Assembly: GCA_964496245.1 (NCBI GenBank) | Contig: CAZBZG010000034.1 | Location: forward strand, 1 to 23,334 | Length of the DNA: 23,334 nucleotides | Reading direction: 5' to 3' | From: CAZBZG01 sp964496245 | GTDB taxonomy: Bacteria; Planctomycetota; SZUA-567 | Part shown: one piece after another, positions 1-6,361 of the stretch | How the letters are laid out: the number at the start of each line of letters is the position of its first letter | Position numbering within the stretch: position 1 is the stretch's first letter | Translations under genes and position numbers: made by a program | Notes under the pieces: model-generated | The model's input: only the letters and a program-made list of their open reading frames with translations | Told to the model about the DNA's origin: nothing | Databases searched by the model: none

Positions 1-2
1 CT

Positions 3-350
3 GCCACGCATCGCTACCTCAAGACCATCGCGGACCGGCTCCCCTTCACGTTCGCCCCGGATGCCTACGGCGTCGGGCCCCGGACCGTCCGGGCCGCGCC
101 GGACGAAGAACTCGGGTTCGTGGCCATCCATCCGAATCCGGCCAGCCCGAACCGCTGCGTGGTCCTGATGGACGGACTCTTCTACGGTGATCGCCTGCCG
201 ATCAACCACAAGTGGGATTTCGTGCCCGACTACATCGTCTTCGCCCGCAACGTCGACACCTACGACAGCACGAACACGGCCAGGCTCGCCGGCCTCTTTG
301 ACGCGCACTGGCGTTTCGATCCGTCCCTCGCCCATCCATCGGCCGAGTGA
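3..350 (+). CDS. C-terminal fragment of a large alpha/beta-hydrolase (prolyl-oligopeptidase/esterase-like)
   Basis: The reading frame is open from the left edge (codons in phase from base 3) to TGA at 348-350, giving about 115 residues of a C-terminus; the start lies outside the window. The segment containing FVAIHPNPASPNRCVVLM followed by a Gly-Leu-Phe/Tyr stretch and NHKWDFVPDYIVF resembles, from memory, the C-terminal module of planctomycete-type prolyl-oligopeptidase-family hydrolases. Those carry 'IYPNPLNP-x-RYVVLNSG' and end in 'PDYAV'. No catalytic Ser, Asp or His motif lies in this fragment, so the enzyme class is a family-resemblance inference. It ends 47 nt from the convergent zinc-ribbon gene. 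It could equally be another hydrolase sharing this C-terminal module. Confidence 0.5.
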   Translation, partial: ATHRYLKTIADRLPFTFAPDAYGVGPRTVRAAPDEELGFVAIHPNPASPNRCVVLMDGLFYGDRLPINHKWDFVPDYIVFARNVDTYDSTNTARLAGLFDAHWRFDPSLAHPSAE

Positions 351-397
351 TCCGTGGCTGCACCTCGACAAGCGCTCATCGCCCCCCCTCGGCGAAC

Positions 398-1444
398 CTA
401 CCGCTTGAGGGTCAGGCGCATGGCCTTGCCGCAGCGGCGGCAGGTGATGATGGCGCCCATGCGTTCGGCCGGCTGGGACCCGGCCGTCTTGCACCGCGGA
501 CACACGTACCGGATGTAGGCCGCCCGCCCCGTCTTCGCCGCCCCGGTCTTGCCGCGCGGAATCGCGCCCCCCTTCCCTTCCGTCGCTTTCGGGGGCTGGC
601 CCGTGGATTCCGCGGGACCCCCCTGCTCGGCCGGGGCCGGGAGCTCATCGGACGCAGCACCGGCCGGCGCTTCCCGGCCGGCCGCAGCCGGCAGGCTGTC
701 CTTGTCCATGCGCGTCGTCTCGTCGTGCGCGAACGCGTGCGGTTCGCTCTTCTTCTTTGGCGGTTCGTCGACGGAAGGCTTCTCAGCGTCCTGCGCCGGG
801 GGTGCGGACGCGGATTCGGCTGAGCGCTCTGCAGCCCGCGGCAAGTCGGTAAGCCCCCATCCCCCGTCGCCCCGCGGTTCGCCGTAGCGTTCGTCCGCCC
901 CGTCGCCTTCCGCCTCGGCACCGGCCGGGACTGGTTGTGCGTCCTCGGTTGCGGAGGAAGACGCGCCTGCGCCGGGCGCCCCCGCAGCCCCGCTCCGGTC
1001 CTCCGGTGGCGCCCCCGGCGTCAAGCGCTTCACGAATACCGCGGTCTCGCGGTCCCCGGCTTTGCCTCCAGCATCCACGCCTTCGGCGCGCGCAGAAACC
1101 GGAGGCGTTGCTCCGGCCTCCTCTGCGTCCGGCCTCTGGTGCTCCGCTGCGGGGGCAAGTCCCGTGGGCCCCTCGGTCGCGCCGGGTTGCCCGTCGTCCG
1201 GAACGGAGCCAGCGCCAGCATCCGCGCCGCCCACGGCCTGTGCGAACGCCTGGAGGCTGGCGGGATCGATCTTGGCCCGCAGGGCGAGCGTCAGCTCGCC
1301 GTCGGCGAACTCCAGGGACTGGATGCGTACCGAACCCGACCGCAACACGAAGGAGAGCATGCGGCCGGCTGCCGCTTCGTTCGGCGTCGGCTGCTTGCCA
1401 CCCGCGGAAGCGTCCAGCGGCAGAGCGTCGGAGTCGTCGGTCAT
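398..1444 (-). CDS. Low-complexity protein with C-terminal zinc ribbon
   Basis: This 348-residue protein has no recognised family. Residues about 25-75 form a plausible small folded domain (FVLRSGSVRIQSLEFADGEL then ALRAKIDPASLQAFAQAVG). Residues about 80-305 are an Ala/Glu/Pro/Gly-rich, probably disordered, linker. The last 36 residues form a four-cysteine zinc ribbon with CPRC and CRRC knuckles separated by about 17 residues. That spacing resembles the short 'C-x2-C...G...C-x2-CG' ribbons common in planctomycete proteins of unknown function. No signal peptide or membrane segment is visible. The ATG at 1444 lies 10 nt after the AICAR-transformylase stop and has a GAGG upstream, so it is probably co-transcribed with the purine genes. 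A role in nucleic-acid or protein binding is only a guess. Confidence 0.6.
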   Translation of the reverse strand: MTDDSDALPLDASAGGKQPTPNEAAAGRMLSFVLRSGSVRIQSLEFADGELTLALRAKIDPASLQAFAQAVGGADAGAGSVPDDGQPGATEGPTGLAPAAEHQRPDAEEAGATPPVSARAEGVDAGGKAGDRETAVFVKRLTPGAPPEDRSGAAGAPGAGASSSATEDAQPVPAGAEAEGDGADERYGEPRGDGGWGLTDLPRAAERSAESASAPPAQDAEKPSVDEPPKKKSEPHAFAHDETTRMDKDSLPAAAGREAPAGAASDELPAPAEQGGPAESTGQPPKATEGKGGAIPRGKTGAAKTGRAAYIRYVCPRCKTAGSQPAERMGAIITCRRCGKAMRLTLKR

Positions 1445-1454
1445 GCCGTCATCC

Positions 1455-2741
1455 TCAGTGCCTGAAGGCCCGCTGCCCGGTGAAGATCATGCTCACGCCG
1501 GCTTCGTTGCAGGCCTCGATGATCTTCCGGTCGGCCAGGGATCCGCCCGGCTGCACGATGCCGGTCACGCCCTGCTCGATGCAGGCATCCACCCCGTCCC
1601 GCTTGGGGAAGAAGGCGTCGGAGATCGCGATGCCTCCGGCGATCCCGCCCTTGCGCTCTACCACTTCGCCATCGATCTCTTCCAGCGCCGAACCGGGCAA
1701 GTCCCCCGCCTGCACCCTGAGCTTGACCTCGAAGAAGAGACCCCCGTGCCTGCGGAACGCAATATCGTCGGCCAGCTTCTTGTACGCCTTGAAGACCGCG
1801 ATCTCAGCCACGCCCACGCGGTCCTGCTCGCCGGTCCCGATGCCAACGGTCGCCCCGTCCTTGATGAACAGCACGGAGTTCGAGGTGACTCCCTGCTCCA
1901 CCGACCAGCCGAAGAGCATGTCCTCCTTCTCTGCGTCCGTGGGCTCCCGCTGGATCCGGGTCACCGTGCCGTCCTTGGCCGTGTGCGCGGCCCGTTCGAA
2001 GTCGTCCGTCGAGCGAATCGCGTTCACGGGCGACTGCTGGACGATGAGGCCGCCATCCATCAGGCTCTTGAAGTCGACGAAACGTGCGGGGGCGTAGTCG
2101 CGGATCCGGTCGATGCGATCGATGCGCACGATCCGCAGGTTCTTGCGCCCCTTGAGGACCTCCACCGCCCCGTCTTCGAACTCCGGCGCCAGCACCACTT
2201 CGAGGTAGTTCTGGCCCATACGCTCGGCCGCCGCCCGGCTCACCGGCACGTTCAGAGCCGCGCATCCGCCAAAGGCGGCCAGGCGGTCACAGGCATTGGC
2301 GCGCTCGTACGCCTGGGCCGCGTCTTCGCCGTAGGCGGCGCCGCAGGGATTGTTGTGCTTCATGATGACGCACGCCGGGGTCTCCTTGAGGTAGCGCAGG
2401 ATGTTGAGAGCGTTGTCCATGTCCGTCAGGTTGATCTTGCCCGGATGTTTGCCGAACTGGATCAGCCCCTCCTCGGAGAGGCAGCTCACCAGGCCCTTGC
2501 CCGGCTCGATGCACTGGCACTCGCCGAGACAGAGGTTGCCGCTCACGAGCTCGTACAGCGCAGCCTCCTGGCCCGGGTTCTCCCCGTACCGCAACCCGCG
2601 TTCGACCACGTTCCCGTCTTCATCCGGGATCTTCCAGGTCCGTTTGCGGTAGACCAGCTTCTGGTCGCCGAAGGTGATCGTGAGATCCTCGGGAAAGTGG
2701 TCGTCCATGATGGTCTTGTACATCTTTTTGAGGTCGGGCAT
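1455..2741 (-). CDS. purH: Stand-alone AICAR formyltransferase (C-terminal half of PurH)
   Basis: This 428-residue protein corresponds to the AICAR transformylase half of bifunctional PurH, which formylates AICAR with 10-formyl-THF in the penultimate step of IMP synthesis. Visible family motifs are LRYGENP (residues 50-56) and the catalytic KHNNPCG (K128, H129). Further motifs are AFGGCAALN, LEVVLAP, DAFFPKRDG, QPGG and the C-terminus FTGQRAFRH. The N-terminal MGS-like IMP-cyclohydrolase domain of about 200 residues is absent: the protein begins directly with a short lead-in to the transformylase fold. The upstream 125-nt gap contains no sequence encoding that domain. ATG at 2741 is the only sensible start, preceded by a weak AAGGAA. 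It lies downstream of purB on the same strand, matching consecutive pathway steps. The symbol refers to the transformylase activity only. Confidence 0.9.
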   Translation of the reverse strand: MPDLKKMYKTIMDDHFPEDLTITFGDQKLVYRKRTWKIPDEDGNVVERGLRYGENPGQEAALYELVSGNLCLGECQCIEPGKGLVSCLSEEGLIQFGKHPGKINLTDMDNALNILRYLKETPACVIMKHNNPCGAAYGEDAAQAYERANACDRLAAFGGCAALNVPVSRAAAERMGQNYLEVVLAPEFEDGAVEVLKGRKNLRIVRIDRIDRIRDYAPARFVDFKSLMDGGLIVQQSPVNAIRSTDDFERAAHTAKDGTVTRIQREPTDAEKEDMLFGWSVEQGVTSNSVLFIKDGATVGIGTGEQDRVGVAEIAVFKAYKKLADDIAFRRHGGLFFEVKLRVQAGDLPGSALEEIDGEVVERKGGIAGGIAISDAFFPKRDGVDACIEQGVTGIVQPGGSLADRKIIEACNEAGVSMIFTGQRAFRH

Positions 2742-2772
2742 GCTGCTGGTTCCTTCGATGCAAGAGACGTCG

Positions 2773-2790
2773 TGCCCGCATTGACGGGCA
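2773..2790 (-). other. Stem-loop in the purB-purH intercistronic gap
   Basis: TGCCCG (2773-2778) and CGGGCA (2785-2790) form a perfect 6-bp inverted repeat with a 6-nt loop. It lies in the 125-nt gap about 30 nt upstream of the AICAR-transformylase start. Four T's follow it on the plus strand, but the gene it precedes is transcribed from the minus strand, where no U-run follows. It therefore does not look like a terminator for the purine genes. It may be a leader or processing hairpin, or chance. A second GC palindrome (GGCCGG repeated, 2815-2826) lies closer to the purB stop. Confidence 0.25.
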
Positions 2791-2866
2791 TTTTGGACAG
2801 CAGTCAGACGCGGCGGCCGGCCGGCCGATGACGACGCATCGCGCCCTCCGCATGCGCCGCGTCCGT

Positions 2867-4303
2867 TCAGACCCGGACCGCGCCGCCAGCGCGCCGGGCC
2901 GACTTCGGATACCGGCGCCGGATCGGGGTCACCACCTCCTTCAGGAACACGTCCACCTGGGCCGGGGCACGCCCCACGTACGCACGCGCATCGAGCAGCG
3001 CAGCCAACTCCTTGGCGATGGCCTCAAAGCCCTCATCGCCGGCCAGACGCTCGAGCAGATCGTTCTCCCGCCCCTCGGCCTTGACCGCGGCAGCCGCCGC
3101 CTGGGCGTGCACGCGGATGCGTTCGTGGAGCTTCTGCCGGTCGCCCCCGGCCTTGACCGCGGCCATGAGGATGTTCTCCGTAGCCAGGAAGGGGAGCTCA
3201 GCCTGCAGGTTTTTCTCGATGACCTTGGGATACACCACCAGCCCCGAAGCCACGTTCGCACAGAGTTCGAGCACGGCGTCCGCCGCCAGGAAGGCCTGGG
3301 GCAGGTAGAGCCGGCGGCCGGCCGAGTCGTCGAGCGTGCGCTCGAGCCACTGGGTGGCATGGGTCAGGTACCCGTTCGTGGCGAGCTCGATCACGAACCG
3401 CGACAAGCTGCAGATCCGCTCCGAACGCATGGGATTGCGCTTGTAGGCCATGGCCGAGGATCCGATCTGCTTCTTGCCGAACGGCTCCTCCACCTCGCGG
3501 CGGTTGGCGAGCAGACGCAGATCCGTAGCGAACTTGCTCGCGCTCTCGCCGATGCCGGCCAGGGCCGCGAGGATCTGCGAATCGAGCTTGCGCGTATAGG
3601 TCTGGCCCGAGACGGGGATCGAGCGGTCGAATCCCATCTTGCGGCAGACGAGCCGGTCGAGACGGTCCACCTTGGCGTGATCGCCCTCGAACAGCTCCAG
3701 GAAGCTGGCCTGCGTGCCGGTCGTGCCCTTGACGCCGCGCAGGGGCAGTGCCCGGACGCGGCGTTCGATCTCGGTGAGATCGAGGGCGAAGTCCTGCGCC
3801 CACAGGGTGGCCCGCTTGCCCACGGTCGTGGGCTGGGCCGGCTGGAAGTGGGTGAAGCCCAGCGTGGGCCGGGCCCGGTGCTTGCGCGCGAACCGGCCGA
3901 GCGCGTCGACCACGTCCGCCAGCTTGGGCGCCAGAAGCTTCAGCGCCTCGCGCAGGATCAGGAGATCCGCATTGTCGGTCACGAAGCAGCTCGTGGCCCC
4001 GAGGTGGATGATGGGCGCCGCCTTCTTGGCCGCCAGGCCGAAGGTGTGGACGTGCGCCATCACGTCGTGGCGCACTTCGCGCTCCCGCCGGGCCGCGGCT
4101 TTCCAGTCGATGTCGTGGAGGTGCCGCTTCATGTCCGCGATCTGGTTCTTGCGGATGGAGAGCCCGAGTTCGCGCTGGCTCTCGGCGAGCGCCACCCAGA
4201 GCCGTCGCCAGGTTTCGATCCGCTTCTGCGGAGAAAAGAGCGCGGCCATGTCGGCGGATGCGTACCGGCTGACCAGGGGATTGTCGTACACGTCGCTCGA
4301 CAT
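2867..4303 (-). CDS. purB: Adenylosuccinate lyase, eukaryotic-like type
   Basis: This 478-residue enzyme of the fumarase/aspartase superfamily cleaves SAICAR to AICAR and adenylosuccinate to AMP. The signature flexible loop is GSSAMAYKRNPMRSE (residues 281-295), containing the catalytic serine. Other motifs are RHDVMAHVHTFG (79-89), the substrate-binding HLGATS (100-105), the general-acid region THFQPAQ (151-157, H152) and KGTTGTQASF (192-201). Length and motif wording closely match, from memory, the animal ADSL enzyme (about 484 residues) rather than the E. coli PurB type. The ATG at 4303 was chosen because GGAGG sits 4 nt upstream; an in-frame ATG eight codons earlier (4327) has no such site. 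It heads the purine gene set and is divergent from the lipoprotein gene. Confidence 0.92.
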   Translation of the reverse strand: MSSDVYDNPLVSRYASADMAALFSPQKRIETWRRLWVALAESQRELGLSIRKNQIADMKRHLHDIDWKAAARREREVRHDVMAHVHTFGLAAKKAAPIIHLGATSCFVTDNADLLILREALKLLAPKLADVVDALGRFARKHRARPTLGFTHFQPAQPTTVGKRATLWAQDFALDLTEIERRVRALPLRGVKGTTGTQASFLELFEGDHAKVDRLDRLVCRKMGFDRSIPVSGQTYTRKLDSQILAALAGIGESASKFATDLRLLANRREVEEPFGKKQIGSSAMAYKRNPMRSERICSLSRFVIELATNGYLTHATQWLERTLDDSAGRRLYLPQAFLAADAVLELCANVASGLVVYPKVIEKNLQAELPFLATENILMAAVKAGGDRQKLHERIRVHAQAAAAAVKAEGRENDLLERLAGDEGFEAIAKELAALLDARAYVGRAPAQVDVFLKEVVTPIRRRYPKSARRAGGAVRV

Positions 4304-4307
4304 GGGT

Positions 4308-4312
4308 CCTCC
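4308..4312 (-). promoter_or_regulatory. Ribosome binding site that fixes the purB start
   Basis: On the minus strand this is GGAGG, 4 nt before the ATG at 4303. It selects that codon over the in-frame ATG at 4327. Confidence 0.6.
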
Positions 4313-4369
4313 AGAAGCAGGTCGCACGGGCTTCGCGCCGCGCCCACGGCCCCGGGCGCGGCCAGGATG

Positions 4370-4393
4370 CCCGGCCTCACGGACACGGCCGGG
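4370..4393 (-). repeat. Perfect 7-bp inverted repeat in the purB leader
   Basis: CCCGGCC and GGCCGGG flank a 10-nt loop, about 67 nt upstream of the purB ATG. It could be an operator or an RNA stem-loop. In this GC-rich DNA a chance match is also reasonable. Confidence 0.3.
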
Positions 4394-4516
4394 AGCTATG
4401 ACGCACCTCTACCTTAGCCGCTCCCGCCCGGCAGCACAACCCCCTTTCCGAGACCGCTGGCCGGCGCGCGCGGCAGCGCTGCGGGCGCCCGCGGCCGGTG
4501 CCAGACGCCTTTTTGG

Positions 4517-4545
4517 TTGACGGATGGCGCCAGGCGCGGTATCTG
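4517..4545 (+). promoter_or_regulatory. Candidate promoter for the CBM9-like lipoprotein gene
   Basis: TTGACG (4517-4522) is followed after exactly 17 nt by TATCTG (4540-4545). The -35 matches consensus at 5 of 6 positions and the -10 at only 3 of 6. It would give a leader of about 70 nt before the GTG at 4622. The placement also argues that the TTG at 4517 is a -35 element rather than a start codon. Confidence 0.35.
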
Positions 4546-4609
4546 GGAAGCGATCCCGGCGCTGGTGCCGGTCCCGTCGTCCGTCCCGCTGTTGTTCACG
4601 CTGTTGTTC

Positions 4610-4615
4610 AAGGAG
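4610..4615 (+). promoter_or_regulatory. Ribosome binding site that fixes the lipoprotein start
   Basis: AAGGAG sits 6 nt before the GTG at 4622. It supports that start over upstream in-frame codons. Confidence 0.6.
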
Positions 4616-4621
4616 ATCCTC

Positions 4622-5611
4622 GTGCGATTCGCCCGCCCGGCCTTTGTGATCGCCGTCGCCGTGCTGCTCGTTGCCGGTTGCGAACCCTCCAAACCTGTCA
4701 CGAACACGGTCCAGCCGTCCGCCGAGGACAAGGCCTTTGCCGAAGCACTGGAAGCCGCCTGCGCCAAGGCCAAAGGCACACCCGGCCAGGAGGCGGCCAA
4801 CTTCGTGACGCACAAGAAGTCGTGGGTCCACAACCTCCTGCGCTCGCTCAAGGGCGAGAAGCCGGCGACCGAGAAGCAGCTCCGCCGCGCCCGCAAGGTG
4901 CTGAGCGACCTGGACAAGACCGTACGCCAGGGGCCGGACTGGCCCCGTCCGCCCGTGTGCCGCGTGCCGCGCGCGGTCAAGCCGCCGCAAATCGACGGCA
5001 AGCTGGATGAGGCAGCCTGGAAGACAGCCGTGACCTACTCCGGCCTCTATGCGCTCGGCGAAACCGAGAAGCGGACAGCGCCCGCGACCACCTGGAAGAT
5101 CCTCTGGGATCCGGAGCACCTCTACTTCGCGTTCGACTGCGCGGATGCCAAGATCCACGCCCCGAAGATGAAGCGCGACGACCACGTCTATTTCCACGAC
5201 TGCGTGGAGATGTTCCTGCTCCCGGACTTCGACCGCGGCCTCTACTGGGAAATCGTGGTCAGCCCGAGCCGCAGCCTGTTCGACGCCCTCCACTGCAAGT
5301 ACCGCGACCGCTGGGGGTGCTATGGCCGCTCCGACCAGAATCTCGAGGGGATCCGGATCGGCGTCCAGGTACGCGGAACCATCGACACGCCGGAGGACGA
5401 GGACCAAGGCTACACCATCGAACTCGCAGTGCCGCGGGCGCATCTGCCCGAGTACTCCCGCACGACACTTGCCGCCGGACACGAGCTTCGCTTCATGCTC
5501 GTCCGCCTCGACAAGAACGGCGACGCCATGAAGGTCTACGCTTATCAACCACTTCTCAGCTGGGGGCACAACATCTGGAACCACGGCATCATGAAGCTCG
5601 TCGACAAATAG
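4622..5611 (+). CDS. Lipoprotein with CBM9-like carbohydrate-binding domain
   Basis: This 329-residue protein starts at GTG 4622 with AAGGAG 6 nt upstream. That start places a type II signal peptide at the N-terminus (RFARPAFVIAVAVLLVAGC) with lipobox LVAGC and lipid-anchored Cys20; the in-frame extension to 4517 would bury it. Residues about 33-110 are helical and charged. Residues about 118-325 match the CBM9-like domain: the opening IDGKLDEAAWK, then TWKILWDPEHLYFAFDC, the VEMFLLPD strand, and a late YTIELAVPRAHL strand. The family binds sugar chain ends or serves as an uncatalytic surface module. The same ten-residue opening, IDGKLDEAAW, occurs in the GH84-like protein of this window. No catalytic domain is present, so a surface glycan-binding role is inferred. 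The PHP gene follows after 32 nt. Confidence 0.75.
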   Translation: MRFARPAFVIAVAVLLVAGCEPSKPVTNTVQPSAEDKAFAEALEAACAKAKGTPGQEAANFVTHKKSWVHNLLRSLKGEKPATEKQLRRARKVLSDLDKTVRQGPDWPRPPVCRVPRAVKPPQIDGKLDEAAWKTAVTYSGLYALGETEKRTAPATTWKILWDPEHLYFAFDCADAKIHAPKMKRDDHVYFHDCVEMFLLPDFDRGLYWEIVVSPSRSLFDALHCKYRDRWGCYGRSDQNLEGIRIGVQVRGTIDTPEDEDQGYTIELAVPRAHLPEYSRTTLAAGHELRFMLVRLDKNGDAMKVYAYQPLLSWGHNIWNHGIMKLVDK

Positions 5612-5643
5612 GTCCCGCGAACGCGCGCGCCCGGAGGACGTCC

Positions 5644-6324
5644 ATGATCGATCTGCACACGCACACCATCCTGTCGGACGGCGAACTCGACCCGGCCGAG
5701 CAAATTCGTTGCGCCGAGGTCCGGGGATACCGGTATCTGGGGCTCACCGACCACGCCAGCCTCGCCACGATCGAGATGATCGTCCCCGTACTCCTCGCCG
5801 CCGCCCGGCGGGAGAACGAACTCGATCGGGTCGAGGTCGTAGCAGGCGTGGAACTCACCCACGTGCGGCCCGAGCACATCGAGGAGGCCGCTAACCGCTC
5901 GCGCGAGCTGGGCGCCCAACTCGTGATCGTGCACGGCGAGACCATCGGAGAGCCGGTCATGGAAGGCACCAACCGCGCCGCCATCCGAGCCAAGGCCGAC
6001 ATCCTCGCGCACCCCGGCCTACTCACCCTCGAGGACGCCCAGGCGGCTGCGCGCAACAACGTACTGCTGGAAGTCAGCGGCAAGGCCGGTCACTCCCTGA
6101 CGAACGGCCACGTCGTACGCATGGCGCGCGAAGCCGGGGCCCAGCTCATCTTCGGCTCGGACGCCCACTCCTTCACCCAGATGGTCGAACGCTCTCAGGC
6201 CGACCGCATCTGCCGCGGCGCAGGCCTGGATCCGGAAGAGATCGAGGTCATGTTTACCCACGCCGAGCAGCTCGTCAAACACAAGACCATGCAGCAGGAG
6301 ATGGACGAGAGCAACGACTGGTAG
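5644..6324 (+). CDS. PHP-domain metal-dependent phosphoesterase
   Basis: This 226-residue single-domain PHP protein follows a GGAGG a few nt before the ATG. The expected metal ligands are all visible: HTH (H5, H7), SD (D12), TDH (D36, H37), VE (E70), VHGE (H97), AHPG (H123) and GSDAH (D173, H175). The family includes histidinol-phosphatases, polymerase-associated PHP domains and small phosphoesterases. The short length and simple domain favour a histidinol-phosphatase-like or general phosphoesterase activity, and the substrate cannot be told from sequence. It is cytoplasmic (no signal peptide) and probably co-transcribed with the lipoprotein upstream. It ends 37 nt from the convergent GH3 gene. 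A GC-rich imperfect hairpin lies between them, without a T-run. Confidence 0.85.
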   Translation: MIDLHTHTILSDGELDPAEQIRCAEVRGYRYLGLTDHASLATIEMIVPVLLAAARRENELDRVEVVAGVELTHVRPEHIEEAANRSRELGAQLVIVHGETIGEPVMEGTNRAAIRAKADILAHPGLLTLEDAQAAARNNVLLEVSGKAGHSLTNGHVVRMAREAGAQLIFGSDAHSFTQMVERSQADRICRGAGLDPEEIEVMFTHAEQLVKHKTMQQEMDESNDW

Positions 6325-6361
6325 GGCGTTGGCCAAGCGCCTCGCCCGACCTGCAGGCCCC

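Larger units (their letters stand above)
4304..4621. promoter_or_regulatory. Divergent intergenic region between purB and the CBM9-like lipoprotein
   Basis: This 318-nt, very GC-rich stretch has no convincing gene. It contains the purB leader on the left, with a perfect 7-bp inverted repeat CCCGGCC/GGCCGGG (4370-4376 and 4387-4393, 10-nt loop). On the right is a possible promoter for the lipoprotein gene. I could not identify a confident -35/-10 pair for leftward purB transcription. Confidence 0.45.

Noticed and set aside
2815..2826. GGCCGGCCGGCC palindrome near the purB stop as a terminator
   Set aside because: It is a short GC repeat without a T-tract and is expected by chance in this base composition.
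1062..2831. A 589-codon open frame on the plus strand
   Set aside because: It is antisense to the AICAR transformylase and zinc-ribbon genes, and no family motif is visible.
4517..4621. N-terminal extension of the CBM9-like lipoprotein
   Set aside because: It would bury the lipoprotein signal peptide. The region instead holds a -35/-10-like pair and the AAGGAG site before GTG 4622.
6325..6350. GC hairpin between the convergent PHP and GH3 genes as a terminator
   Set aside because: The GGCGTTGG/CCAA(G)CGCC dyad leaves almost no loop, and no T-run follows on either strand.
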